NCBI RefSeq assembly: GCF_045865695.1
Contig: NZ_BAACAP010000238.1
Location: 1 to 64,000 of the forward strand
Length of the DNA: 64,000 bases
Direction: 5' to 3'
DNA from: Scytonema sp045865695
Lineage (GTDB): Bacteria; Cyanobacteriota; Cyanobacteriia; Cyanobacteriales; Nostocaceae
Part shown: positions 56,464 to 64,000 of the stretch, one piece after another
How the letters are laid out: the number at the start of each line of letters is the position of its first letter
Position numbering within the stretch: position 1 is the stretch's first letter
The notes under the pieces: model-generated
What the model was told of the DNA's origin: nothing
The model's input: the letters and a program-made list of their open reading frames with translations, nothing else
Databases searched by the model: none
Position numbers and translations under genes: made by a program

Positions 56464-58185
56464 ATGATGCAACCACCGATTACATCTGGCACTATCCTGC
56501 AAAACCGTTACCGGATAATTAAAACTCTGGGTCAAGGGGGATTCGGTAGAACTTATCTAGCAGAAGACCAAAGGCGTTTTAACGAACTTTGTGCGATTAA
56601 GGAATTGATTTTGGTAGTAACGGGGGGCTATGCATGGGAGAAGGCAAAAGAACTGTTTCAACGAGAAGCGGCTATCTTGTATCAAATACAGCACCCGCAA
56701 ATACCACAATTTCGGGAGAGATTTGAACAAGACCAGCGCCTATTTTTAGTGCAAGACTATGTTGCTGGAAAAACATACAGCACTTTGCTTGACGAACGCA
56801 AGCAGACAGGTAAAGTTTTTACAGAGCAGGAAGTGTTGCAATTGATACAATCTTTGCTACCTGTTTTGGCGCACATTCACAGTCAAAACATTATTCACAG
56901 GGATATTGCTCCAGATAATATTATTTTGAGGGATAGCGATCGCTCACCAGTTTTAATTGATTTTGGAGTCGTCAAAGAACTAGCAACTCGAATAAATTCT
57001 CCAGATAACACAATCTCATCGACAACCGTAGGTAAATTTGGTTATGCTCCGCCAGAACAAATGCAAACGGGTAGAGCTTATCCTAGCAGCGATCTCTATG
57101 CACTTGCAGTAACAGCAATTGTTCTACTAACAGGGAAAGAACCATCTGAACTTTTTGATGACAACCAACTGAGTTGGAATTGGGAGCGTTGGGTGAAGGT
57201 GAATCCTCAGTTGGCACAAGTGCTGAATCGGATGTTGAGCCGAAAACCGAGCGATCGCTATCAAAATGCTACAGATGTCATGCAAGCGCTACAAGTTGTA
57301 GGACAACCAAATCCTCCTGCGCCCGATATATCCAACGTTCAAACAGTAGCAGTTGTTCAGCGTCCCGCCCCATCTCCCCCTGCACCAGACAAACCCGATC
57401 CAGTGATTCCGCCTACTCGCAATTCACTTCTAGATAATCCTGTAGCAATTGCAGGAATGACCGTTTTCGTTGTTGTTCTGGCAGGATTTGGCTCTTGGGC
57501 ATTTGTACGATCTCTTCGCGATCGACCTCAACCCTCACCAGAACAAACCACAGACCCACAAACTTTTCCCTCACCAGTCATTCCTGGGGAAACACTGACA
57601 CCGACACCGACACCGACACCGACAGAAACGCCGACACCGACATCAACACCAACACCAACCCCGACACCAACACCAACTCCGTTCCAAACTGAAGCACCTG
57701 GTGTTTACAGGAGACAGTTAAGTTTTGATGCATCCAATACAGCAAACGTAGAAGGAATTCTTGCAGCTCAAGAAACTGCCTTTTATGCTTTTCGTGCTCG
57801 AGAAGGACAACAGTTAACTGTAAGCCTTGCAAAAGAAGGTGGTGTATTATTAACAATCTTAGGTCCCAATCGAGAACCTATTGATAATTCTGCTAAAGAA
57901 GTCTCATTTTATCGAGGAAAAGTCCCTGTTACAGGTAGATATACTATACAAGTTACCCCTGTTCCAGGGCTTGACCAAAGCGATTACAATTTAAATGTTG
58001 CATTAGAAAACTCCGTACAACCAACCCAAACTCCATTACCTTTAGATCCATCATCTACCCCAACACCATTACCCACAGAAATCGTACCCACACCTCCAAC
58101 TACAGAAATTCTACCCACACCTACACCCCCAACTATAGAAATTCTACCCACACCTACACCTACAGAAGCAGGGAGTAGGGAGTAG
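56464..58185 (+). CDS. Membrane Ser/Thr protein kinase with a PPC-type extracytoplasmic domain
   Basis: 573 aa. Kinase domain (about 15-275): LGQGGFGRTYLAED, the Lys in CAIKEL, HRDIAPDNI, DFG and APPEQ, all functional. A Pro-rich linker, one membrane helix (about 322-342, AIAGMTVFVVVLAGFGSWAF), a Thr-Pro run (PTPTPTETPTPT), then a beta-domain of the bacterial pre-peptidase C-terminal type (SFDASNTANVEGILAAQETA, YTIQVTPVPG) and a second Thr-Pro tail. The domain order suggests a sensor for envelope or cell-wall signals. The targets are unknown; FHA protein 31758 is one candidate reader. Confidence 0.92.
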   Translation: MMQPPITSGTILQNRYRIIKTLGQGGFGRTYLAEDQRRFNELCAIKELILVVTGGYAWEKAKELFQREAAILYQIQHPQIPQFRERFEQDQRLFLVQDYVAGKTYSTLLDERKQTGKVFTEQEVLQLIQSLLPVLAHIHSQNIIHRDIAPDNIILRDSDRSPVLIDFGVVKELATRINSPDNTISSTTVGKFGYAPPEQMQTGRAYPSSDLYALAVTAIVLLTGKEPSELFDDNQLSWNWERWVKVNPQLAQVLNRMLSRKPSDRYQNATDVMQALQVVGQPNPPAPDISNVQTVAVVQRPAPSPPAPDKPDPVIPPTRNSLLDNPVAIAGMTVFVVVLAGFGSWAFVRSLRDRPQPSPEQTTDPQTFPSPVIPGETLTPTPTPTPTETPTPTSTPTPTPTPTPTPFQTEAPGVYRRQLSFDASNTANVEGILAAQETAFYAFRAREGQQLTVSLAKEGGVLLTILGPNREPIDNSAKEVSFYRGKVPVTGRYTIQVTPVPGLDQSDYNLNVALENSVQPTQTPLPLDPSSTPTPLPTEIVPTPPTTEILPTPTPPTIEILPTPTPTEAGSRE

Positions 58186-58226
58186 GAAGCGACCAATAAT
58201 GACCAATGACACTTGACCAATGACAA

Positions 58227-58919
58227 ATGACAAAAAACGCACTACTAATTACAGGAACTGATACAAATGCTGGTAAAACTGTTTTGACGACAGCTTTAGC
58301 AGCTTATTGGCAAAAATATTGCTCGCACCGAAGTTTGGGAATTATGAAACTCATGCAGTCGGGAGAGGGCGATCGCGAGTGGTATCACAATACATTTTCT
58401 TTGGAGCAATCTCTAGAGGAAATTACACCTTTGTACTTCAAAGCACCTCTTGCTCCTCCTGTTGCTGCAGCTAAAGAAAATCGAACAGTAGATTTAGCAA
58501 TTGTATGGCAAGCTTTTACAGCTTTGCAACAGCGTCGTGAGTTTCTTTTGGTTGAGGCTCTTGGGGGTTTGGGTACGCCCGTCACTGATGAACTGACGGT
58601 AGCCGATCTAGCAGGTGACTGGCGACTACCTACAGTATTGGTAGTACCCGTGAGATTGGGTGCGATCGCGCAAGCAGTTGCAAACGTAGCATTGGCAAAA
58701 CTTTCACACATCCATCTTAAAGGAATTATCCTCAACTGCGTTCAACCCCGAACGGAAGAAGAAATTGCTGACTGGACGCCTGTAGACTTGATTCAATCGC
58801 TGACAAACATACCTGTTTTGGGCTGTTTGCCATATGTAGATAACTTAGCAGATCTGGATAAGCTTGCACAGCTAGCATCAGATTTAGACCTAGAAAAAAT
58901 TATGAATTATGAATTATGA
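58227..58919 (+). CDS. bioD: Dethiobiotin synthetase
   Basis: 230 aa. P-loop GTDTNAGKTVLTTALAAYW, the Lys in IMKLMQSG, and VEALGGLGTPV, typical of BioD, the ATP-dependent ring closure before biotin synthase. The usual KPxxSG is KLMQSG. Its end (KIMNYEL) is read from an aattatgaattatg repeat, so the native C-terminus may have been slightly longer or shorter. Confidence 0.92.
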   Translation: MTKNALLITGTDTNAGKTVLTTALAAYWQKYCSHRSLGIMKLMQSGEGDREWYHNTFSLEQSLEEITPLYFKAPLAPPVAAAKENRTVDLAIVWQAFTALQQRREFLLVEALGGLGTPVTDELTVADLAGDWRLPTVLVVPVRLGAIAQAVANVALAKLSHIHLKGIILNCVQPRTEEEIADWTPVDLIQSLTNIPVLGCLPYVDNLADLDKLAQLASDLDLEKIMNYEL

Positions 58920-58975
58920 AACTTTCAATTCATCATTCATAATTCATAATTCATCATTTACCATTCATCATTCAT

Positions 58976-60289
58976 ATGGTTTCTACATTCCCAAATTCCA
59001 CATCTGTTGATTTATCTCGCGTTCGCTTGTCCATTCGTTCCCTGCAACCCCAATTGGTTGAGTGGCGGAGATATTTACACCAAAGACCAGAACTTGGTTT
59101 TCAAGAAAAATTGACTTCTGAGTTTATTGCTCAAAAATTGCAAGAATGGGGTATAGAGCATCAAACTGGTATTGCTCAAACTGGGATTGTTGCGATTATA
59201 GAGGGACTAGGGACTGGCAATAAGGGACTGGAGGTTAAAGACGAATCTTCCCAATCGCCAATCGCCAATCCCCATCGCCCCTTATCCCCAGAGGGGACCC
59301 CGAGTTCCCCAATCCCCAAAGTTCTAGCAATTCGAGCGGATATGGATGCCTTACCCATTCAAGAACTTAATGAAGTGCCATACCGTTCCCAGCACGATGG
59401 CAGGATGCATGCTTGCGGGCATGATGGGCATACAACAATTGCTCTGGGTACAGCTTATTATCTCCACAAACACCGAGAATCTTTTGCTGGTACTGTCAAA
59501 ATGATATTCCAGCCTGCAGAAGAATCTCCAGGAGGTGCAAAGCCGATGATAGACGCAGGGGTGCTGAAAAATCCCGATGTGGATGCAATTATCGGTTTAC
59601 ACTTATGGAATAATTTGCCTTTAGGAACTGTAGGTGTCCGGGCTGGTGCATTGATGGCAGCAACAGAAATTTTTCAATGTACCATTTTGGGTAAGGGGGG
59701 ACATGGTGCTATGCCCCATCAAACTGTAGATTCAGTTGTCGTTGCTGCTCAAATTGTTAATGCTTTACAAACCATAGTTGCTCGGAATGTGAATCCTATT
59801 GATTCTGCTGTAGTGACAGTGGGCGAGCTTCATGCAGGAACCAAGTGGAATGTGATAGCTGATACTGCAAAAATGAGCGGCACTGTCAGGTATTTTAATC
59901 CTGCATTTGAGGGTTTCTTTAAACAACGTATCGAACAAATTATTGCGGGTATTTGTCAAAGTCATGGGGCAAGTTATGACTTGGAATACTACTCGCATTA
60001 TCCTCCAACGATTAATGATGCTGGAATGGCAGAATTTGTGCGATCGGTTGCAGAACAAGTTGTAGAAACCCCTGCTGGTATTGTCCCAGAATGCCAAACC
60101 ATGGGCGGCGAGGATATGTCTTTCTTCTTGAGAGAGGTTCCTGGGTGTTATTTCTTTTTGGGTTCTGCAAATCCTGAAAAGGGTTTGGCATATCCCCACC
60201 ACCATCCCCGGTTTGATTTTGATGAAACTGCATTGGCAATGGGAGTGGAAATTTTTGTCCGTTGTGTGGAAAAATTCTTGAGCCTTTAA
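58976..60289 (+). CDS. M20D amidohydrolase (IAA-amino acid hydrolase/HipO-like)
   Basis: 437 aa. Metal-ligand motifs HACGHDGHT near 143-151, AEESPGGA, HTGxKWN-like HAGTKWN, MGGEDMSFFL and the last His in HHHPRFD. The family splits N-acyl amino acids or peptides; in cyanobacteria the natural substrate is not settled. Residues about 77-113 (GLGTGNKGLEVKD, NPHRPLSPEGTPSSPIP) form an insert before VLAIRADMDALP which matches the intergenic repeat at 34670; the reading frame remains open. The insert is at a surface loop near the start of the catalytic domain. A ggtatagag start is not altered. Confidence 0.92.
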   Translation: MVSTFPNSTSVDLSRVRLSIRSLQPQLVEWRRYLHQRPELGFQEKLTSEFIAQKLQEWGIEHQTGIAQTGIVAIIEGLGTGNKGLEVKDESSQSPIANPHRPLSPEGTPSSPIPKVLAIRADMDALPIQELNEVPYRSQHDGRMHACGHDGHTTIALGTAYYLHKHRESFAGTVKMIFQPAEESPGGAKPMIDAGVLKNPDVDAIIGLHLWNNLPLGTVGVRAGALMAATEIFQCTILGKGGHGAMPHQTVDSVVVAAQIVNALQTIVARNVNPIDSAVVTVGELHAGTKWNVIADTAKMSGTVRYFNPAFEGFFKQRIEQIIAGICQSHGASYDLEYYSHYPPTINDAGMAEFVRSVAEQVVETPAGIVPECQTMGGEDMSFFLREVPGCYFFLGSANPEKGLAYPHHHPRFDFDETALAMGVEIFVRCVEKFLSL

Positions 60290-61068
60290 TGGGGAGAGGG
60301 CAGGTGTCCATTTTTGCTAGAGGACAGGTGTTCATTTTTTCTAGAGAAGGCGGGCGAGGACGCCCACCCCACATATACAGATAGCATTTTTCAGGTAAAA
60401 GAAGTACATTGGTAGGGGCGCAAGGCATTGCGCCCATATTAAGGAGTGTAGGTTGGGTTGAGGAACGAAACCCAACATTTAATCGAATTCTTAGGTGTCA
60501 TATTATGTCCGATTAAACAATTGTGATTTACCTCACGCAAAGTCGCAAAGTCGCAAAGAAGTTTGCTAAGGTTTTATGATAACTAATTTGCCGGACATGA
60601 TATCACTTCGTTCTATCCAATCCACACAATACATTTGGTGGTTTAAGATTTACTTTATGGCTGGTTTAGCAGCTTGCATCTATTTGCCAAAAAACCTTCT
60701 ATTGCTCTTTACTCAAAAGATTTGCCTGCACTGCCTCCTGCTATTTTTTATCCCCATCGAACTCACGTTGAAAAGGGCTTGATTTTTCGTTGCCGATCGT
60801 GGTTTTTTTGACTCTAATGTCGTAAATTTTCAAACCAAGACAGAATAACGGTTTTCAGACAATGTTGCCAAAAATTACCCGCAAATTGACTCAATACCAC
60901 TTTTAAAACATTCTCTGCTGTTAGAAGATTTTGTTTTTGGACGAACGCAATTTGTATTTACCTCATCTGAAAAATTAGCTAACACTTTTTTGTAGAGACA
61001 AAGTAAATTTTCTAAATGGTCTCCACTGAAGGCTAGTTTATAATTCTGTTCTTTTCCTTCAAGGAAGT
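60290..61068. other. Repeat-rich intergenic region without a supported gene
   Basis: 60298-60345 holds two copies of aggacaggtgtccatttttgc-like sequence; 60345-60378 has gggcgaggacgcccacccc; 60412-60440 has ggtaggggcgcaaggcattg and its inverted end; 60455-60480 has gttgggttgaggaacgaaac. An open frame at 60576-60782 encodes a hydrophobic 68-residue peptide without homology I can see and is not called. Confidence 0.5.
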
Positions 61069-61569
61069 ATGAAAAGAGAGACATCACGGGATTCATTGAT
61101 TAATTTGTTATTGCCCTTAGCACTCATCATAGGACTAGTTCTGCTGTTAAGTTTGAACGTGGAAGGTAGAGGGGAGACTAGGGAAACGACTCCTTTGGAG
61201 ATATGGCTCAAAGTCATTGTCGGTTATTTGGCAGCAGGCACAGAAATTGCAGCAGCAATTGTGATTGGCGGAGCAGTGCTTCGAGGCATTGCTGCCTATT
61301 TGCGATTGTTATTCTCACGCTCCAAACAACATTTTGATGCCACAGAGGGAGTTCGTCTGCAATTGGGTCGAGTTTTAGCATTGGGCTTGGAATTCACTGT
61401 CGCCAGCGATATTTTGCGGACGGCAGTAGCACCTACTCGCCAGGATATTTTGAATTTGGGCGCGATCGTCTTGCTGCGAACCTTGCTGAATTATTTCTTA
61501 GAGCGCGAGATTCAGCAGGGAGAACAACGCCATTCACCCGAACCGCAGCTTGATAGAAGTATCCGGTAA
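61069..61569 (+). CDS. DUF1622 membrane protein
   Basis: 166 aa. An N-terminal helix (LINLLLPLALIIGLVLLLSL) and a core with VGYLAAGTEIAAAIVIGGAV and RVLALGLEFTVASDILRTAV typical of DUF1622. These proteins often occur with HPP-type proteins or cation channels; the HPP gene is present here 1.8 kb downstream, now separated by the IscB locus. Function is unknown. Confidence 0.9.
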   Translation: MKRETSRDSLINLLLPLALIIGLVLLLSLNVEGRGETRETTPLEIWLKVIVGYLAAGTEIAAAIVIGGAVLRGIAAYLRLLFSRSKQHFDATEGVRLQLGRVLALGLEFTVASDILRTAVAPTRQDILNLGAIVLLRTLLNYFLEREIQQGEQRHSPEPQLDRSIR

Positions 61570-61689
61570 GCAACCCCCTGCTTGAAGCCTATCCATTACC
61601 CGCATCTTTCTTAACAATTGCAAAACTGTGATAGAGAAAGGGTTTTTTGAGATAAGCCTTTGTAGGGGGGTTGACAAAAATCCTTGGGT

Positions 61690-61937
61690 GTGGGGGTCTC
61701 CCTTGTTTATGGGGTGTGATGACAGTTAGTCGATGACGGTCAAGCTGGTGACGATGGTGAAGTCCAGATGGCGCTTGAAGTGTGAGTGTTTTGTGGCTGC
61801 AATGGGTTGTCAAGTACATACAGATATAAAGGTTTAAAGCCAGTGTTGTTTGGAAAGTACCGACCGTTAATATTGTCGTTCGCGAAGCGTGCCGACGAAG
61901 GAGGCATAGATAACTTTACCCGTAAGGAGGGACATTT
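61690..61937 (+). ncRNA. Probable omega-RNA gene upstream of iscB
   Basis: About 250 bases between the DUF1622 gene and iscB lack any coding frame in the iscB direction but contain many short complementary stretches (gatgacagttagtcgatgac, gtcgttcgc / gcgtgccgac, ccagatggcgcttgaag). In IscB loci the guide-bearing omega-RNA precedes and reaches the iscB start, as would be the case here. The exact 5' end and the guide cannot be set from one copy. A ribosome site taaggaggg lies nine bases before the ATG. Confidence 0.55.
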
Positions 61938-63257
61938 ATGTCCAAAGTTTTTGTAATTGATACCAACAAAAAACCATTAAATCCAATCCATCCAGCCCAA
62001 GCAAGACAACTTCTTAGAAATGGTAAAGCAGCAGTCTTTAAACACTTTCCCTTTACCTTAATTCTCAAAGAAGCATGTCCAGATGCACCCGTTCAACCCT
62101 TAAGAATCAAAATTGACCCTGGTTCTAAAACAACAGGAATTGCTTTAGTTAACGATGTATCGGGAGAAGTAATATTTGCTGCCGAACTAAAACACAGAGG
62201 TTTTGCAATTAGAGAATCACTGACATCTAGAAAACAACTCCGTAGAAGTCGGAGAAATCGCAAAACCAGATATCGCCAACCACCACTACACGAATGGTTT
62301 AGGAAAGGCAACAAACAACCTTATCCAAAGCAACGTCGAGAAGGTTGGCTTTCCCCAAGCCTAAAAAGCCGAATTGACAACATCAAGACTTGGGTAGAAA
62401 GGTTACGTAAAGTTGCACCAATTGAAGCGATTAGTCAAGAATTAGTATGCTTTGATATACAATTAATTCGCCATCCAAATATTCAAGGAAAAGAATATCA
62501 GCAGGGTACACTTTTCGGTTACGAAACTAGAGAATATCTTTTAGAAAAATGGAACAGACAATGTGCTTACTGTCGTATCAAAGATATTCTACTTCAAATA
62601 GAACATATTCAATGTCGAGCAAAAGGAGGGAGTAACTCAATTACAAATCTCACCTTAAGTTGCGAAAAGTGTAACCTTAAAAAAGGGACAAAAGATATTA
62701 AAGATTTTCTCAAAAAAGACCCAACAAGATTGGAGAAAATTTTAAAGCAAGCAAAGCTTCCACTTGCAGATGCAGCCGCAGTTAACACAACTCGATTTGC
62801 ATTGCTGGAATCCTTAAAAGCGACTGGACTGCCAGTAGAAACAGGTAGTGGCGGTTTGACTAAGTTGAATAGAACTCAACGAAACTTGCCTAAAACTCAC
62901 TATTTTGATGCTTGTTGTGTCGGTCAATCTACACCAGAAAAATTAATCGTCAAAGGTATTAAACCATTATTGATTACAGCCATTGGTCATGGAACAAGAC
63001 AAATGTGTCGTACTGACAAATACGGTTTTCCAAATCGCCATTGTTCTAGAACTAAGTTTCACTTTGGTTTCCAAACTGGCGACATTGTTAAAGCTATCGT
63101 CACTAGTGGTAAAAAGATTGGTCAATATGTTGGCAGAATTGCTACCCGTGCTACTGGCAGTTTCAATATTTCTACCAAAACTGGATTAATTCAAGGAATC
63201 TCTTATAAATACTGCAAGCGTATTCATGCAAAGGACGGTTACAGCTATGCATTCTAG
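61938..63257 (+). CDS. iscB: IscB RNA-guided nuclease (Cas9 ancestor family)
   Basis: 439 aa. PLMP-type N-terminal domain (KPLNPIHPAQARQLLRNGKA); RuvC-I Asp60 in IKIDPGSKTTG; an Arg-rich bridge helix at about 98-113; RuvC-II Glu168 in ISQELVCF; an HNH domain with His223 in IEHIQCRAKGGSNS and zinc-type pairs CAYC (209-212) and CEKC (242-245); RuvC-III His321/Asp324 in THYFDACCVG; then the C-terminal targeting-module-like domain. All catalytic residues are present, so it is probably active. IscB proteins cut DNA using an omega-RNA guide and help maintain IS200/605-type elements. No TnpA is beside it. The unit stands between DUF1622 and HPP genes. Confidence 0.93.
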   Translation: MSKVFVIDTNKKPLNPIHPAQARQLLRNGKAAVFKHFPFTLILKEACPDAPVQPLRIKIDPGSKTTGIALVNDVSGEVIFAAELKHRGFAIRESLTSRKQLRRSRRNRKTRYRQPPLHEWFRKGNKQPYPKQRREGWLSPSLKSRIDNIKTWVERLRKVAPIEAISQELVCFDIQLIRHPNIQGKEYQQGTLFGYETREYLLEKWNRQCAYCRIKDILLQIEHIQCRAKGGSNSITNLTLSCEKCNLKKGTKDIKDFLKKDPTRLEKILKQAKLPLADAAAVNTTRFALLESLKATGLPVETGSGGLTKLNRTQRNLPKTHYFDACCVGQSTPEKLIVKGIKPLLITAIGHGTRQMCRTDKYGFPNRHCSRTKFHFGFQTGDIVKAIVTSGKKIGQYVGRIATRATGSFNISTKTGLIQGISYKYCKRIHAKDGYSYAF

Positions 63258-63297
63258 GATATTTGGACGCTCGTTAAAACGAGCCGTGTCGTGCTTC

Positions 63298-63346
63298 CTG
63301 AGCCAGTGCGGTCTTGGGGTCTCCCCAAGTAGAGCAACTGGCGTCC
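63298..63346. repeat. REP-like palindrome behind iscB
   Basis: cttgggg-tct-ccccaag flanked by gccagtgcgg and gcaactggcg forms nested stems with an outer gccagt/actggc pair, like the 63-bp unit at 40981. It is likely part of the element's right end or a cyanobacterial dispersed repeat. Upstream at 63270-63285 there is a smaller hairpin gctcgt-taaa-acgagc. Confidence 0.65.
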
Positions 63347-63390
63347 ACGAACTAAAGTTACGTAGTGTCCGCACTCCCGGAGGTTTTTAG

Positions 63391-63918
63391 ATGAAACCTC
63401 ATCATTCCAGCTTAAAGCCTTTGGAAGGTAGAGCTAAATCGCTTAAATCGCTCCGCAGTCGCCTCAATTGGAAGGGTGAGTTGGCATTAGCTACTGCCCC
63501 AACAGTGGTCATATTAAGCGTGTTTGCCTTAGTGGAGGTACTAACTCGCCAGCGTTTGTTGTTTGCCTCCCTTGCCTCCAGCGCCTTTCTCATTTATCTC
63601 GATCCCCATCATGGTACAAATACGATGCGAACTCTAGCCATTTCCCAAATGATTGCAGCAGGGATCGGTTTTTTAACATATATGCTATTGGGTTCGGGTT
63701 ATATGTCTGGCGGAACTGCCACGATCGTTACAATCGTGCTGATGATTCTGTTAGATGTTATGCATCCTCCACCCGTTGCCACATCCTTAAGCTTTGCCTT
63801 AAAAGCTAGCAATGAAAACAACCTAGTTTTGTTTGGTCTGGCTGTAGGCATTACTGCTTTGTTGGTTGGACTAGAACGCTTTGCCCTATGGCTTCTGGCA
63901 TACCTTAGCCCGAAGTAG
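63391..63918 (+). CDS. HPP-family membrane protein
   Basis: 175 aa. Four to five hydrophobic segments, with SSAFLIYLDPHHGTNTMRTL and the HPP motif in DVMHPPPVATSLSFAL. HPP proteins are integral membrane proteins; some cyanobacterial members transport nitrite, but the sequence does not show this. A GGAGG lies about eight bases before the ATG. It was probably next to DUF1622 before IscB arrived. Confidence 0.9.
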   Translation: MKPHHSSLKPLEGRAKSLKSLRSRLNWKGELALATAPTVVILSVFALVEVLTRQRLLFASLASSAFLIYLDPHHGTNTMRTLAISQMIAAGIGFLTYMLLGSGYMSGGTATIVTIVLMILLDVMHPPPVATSLSFALKASNENNLVLFGLAVGITALLVGLERFALWLLAYLSPK

Positions 63919-63922
63919 TCTT

Positions 63923-64000
63923 ATGCTGATTCATGCAAGAATTAAAATTTTACTGCTTTTGGTTGACACTAGTTTCATCTTATTTATGGCAACTTTGAGA
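63923..64000 (+). CDS. Possible start of another gene, cut by the window edge
   Basis: From ATG 63923 a frame stays open to the end (26 codons, hydrophobic: MLIHARIKILLLLVDTSFIL). It starts four bases after the HPP stop codon. It may be a co-transcribed membrane protein, but no family can be read from so little. Confidence 0.3.
   Translation, partial: MLIHARIKILLLLVDTSFILFMATLR

Noticed and set aside
60576..60782. 68-residue hydrophobic frame
   Set aside because: No recognisable family, starts behind repeat DNA, and composition resembles translated AT-rich spacer.

Overview
The window looks like chromosome of a filamentous, probably heterocyst-type cyanobacterium (Nostocales-like). The reasons are frequent GCGATCGC (HIP1) palindromes, cyanobacterial marker genes (plant-type zeta-carotene desaturase crtQ, ndhD, a ThyD-like epimerase, an Npun_F0494-family gene), many heptanucleotide tandem arrays (CCAGTGA and relatives), and an FAAL-started PKS/NRPS lipopeptide cluster. 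The genus cannot be fixed from the sequence alone.

Layout. 1-14.7 kb (minus strand): a lipopeptide assembly line, read right to left: fatty acyl-AMP ligase, fatty-acid desaturase, stand-alone ACP, cyclopropane-synthase-like methyltransferase, PKS (KS-AT-half DH), luciferase-like monooxygenase-other half DH-KR-ACP, and an NRPS (TubC docking-C-A-PCP-start of E) that runs off the left edge. The most unusual feature is that one dehydratase fold appears to be cut in two at its interdomain linker by a flavin monooxygenase and a gene boundary. The inferred product is a lipopeptide with a modified, oxygenated fatty tail; the first adenylation code seen suggests Gln. 14.8-20.9 kb: a DUF3102 gene and then a graveyard holding a disrupted IS1634-type element, an IS1182-like fragment, an 86-bp inverted repeat pair, and a histidine kinase whose response regulator is a wreck.

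21-33.5 kb: an EgtD-like methyltransferase, two Uma2 genes, a CPBP protease, two TM2 proteins, a DUF2752 protein, a copper-type P-ATPase with heptamer repeats translated inside it, an FHA protein and a decayed TnpB with its omega-RNA-like tail. 33.7-46.3 kb: housekeeping and conserved cyanobacterial genes (ThyD-like, TPR, SufA/IscA, DUF6930-like, crtQ plus SRPBCC, C39-like peptidase, ferredoxin plus cobQ, PrxQ). 46.3-60.3 kb: a DrrAB-like ABC exporter, a small lipoprotein, a PKHD hydroxylase, ndhD, a serine hydrolase, DUF4142, prs, a membrane Ser/Thr kinase, bioD and an M20D amidohydrolase. 60.3-64 kb: DUF1622 and HPP membrane proteins separated by an apparently intact IscB RNA-guided nuclease locus.

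Three themes run through the window. First, the tailoring enzymes of the lipopeptide cluster make one coherent pathway. Second, short repeats often touch coding sequence, supplying stop codons or in-frame inserts. Third, relatives of the TnpB/IscB world occur as an intact IscB, a dead TnpB, and solo hairpins resembling the omega-RNA tail. All assignments are from reading motifs by eye; no database search was run.
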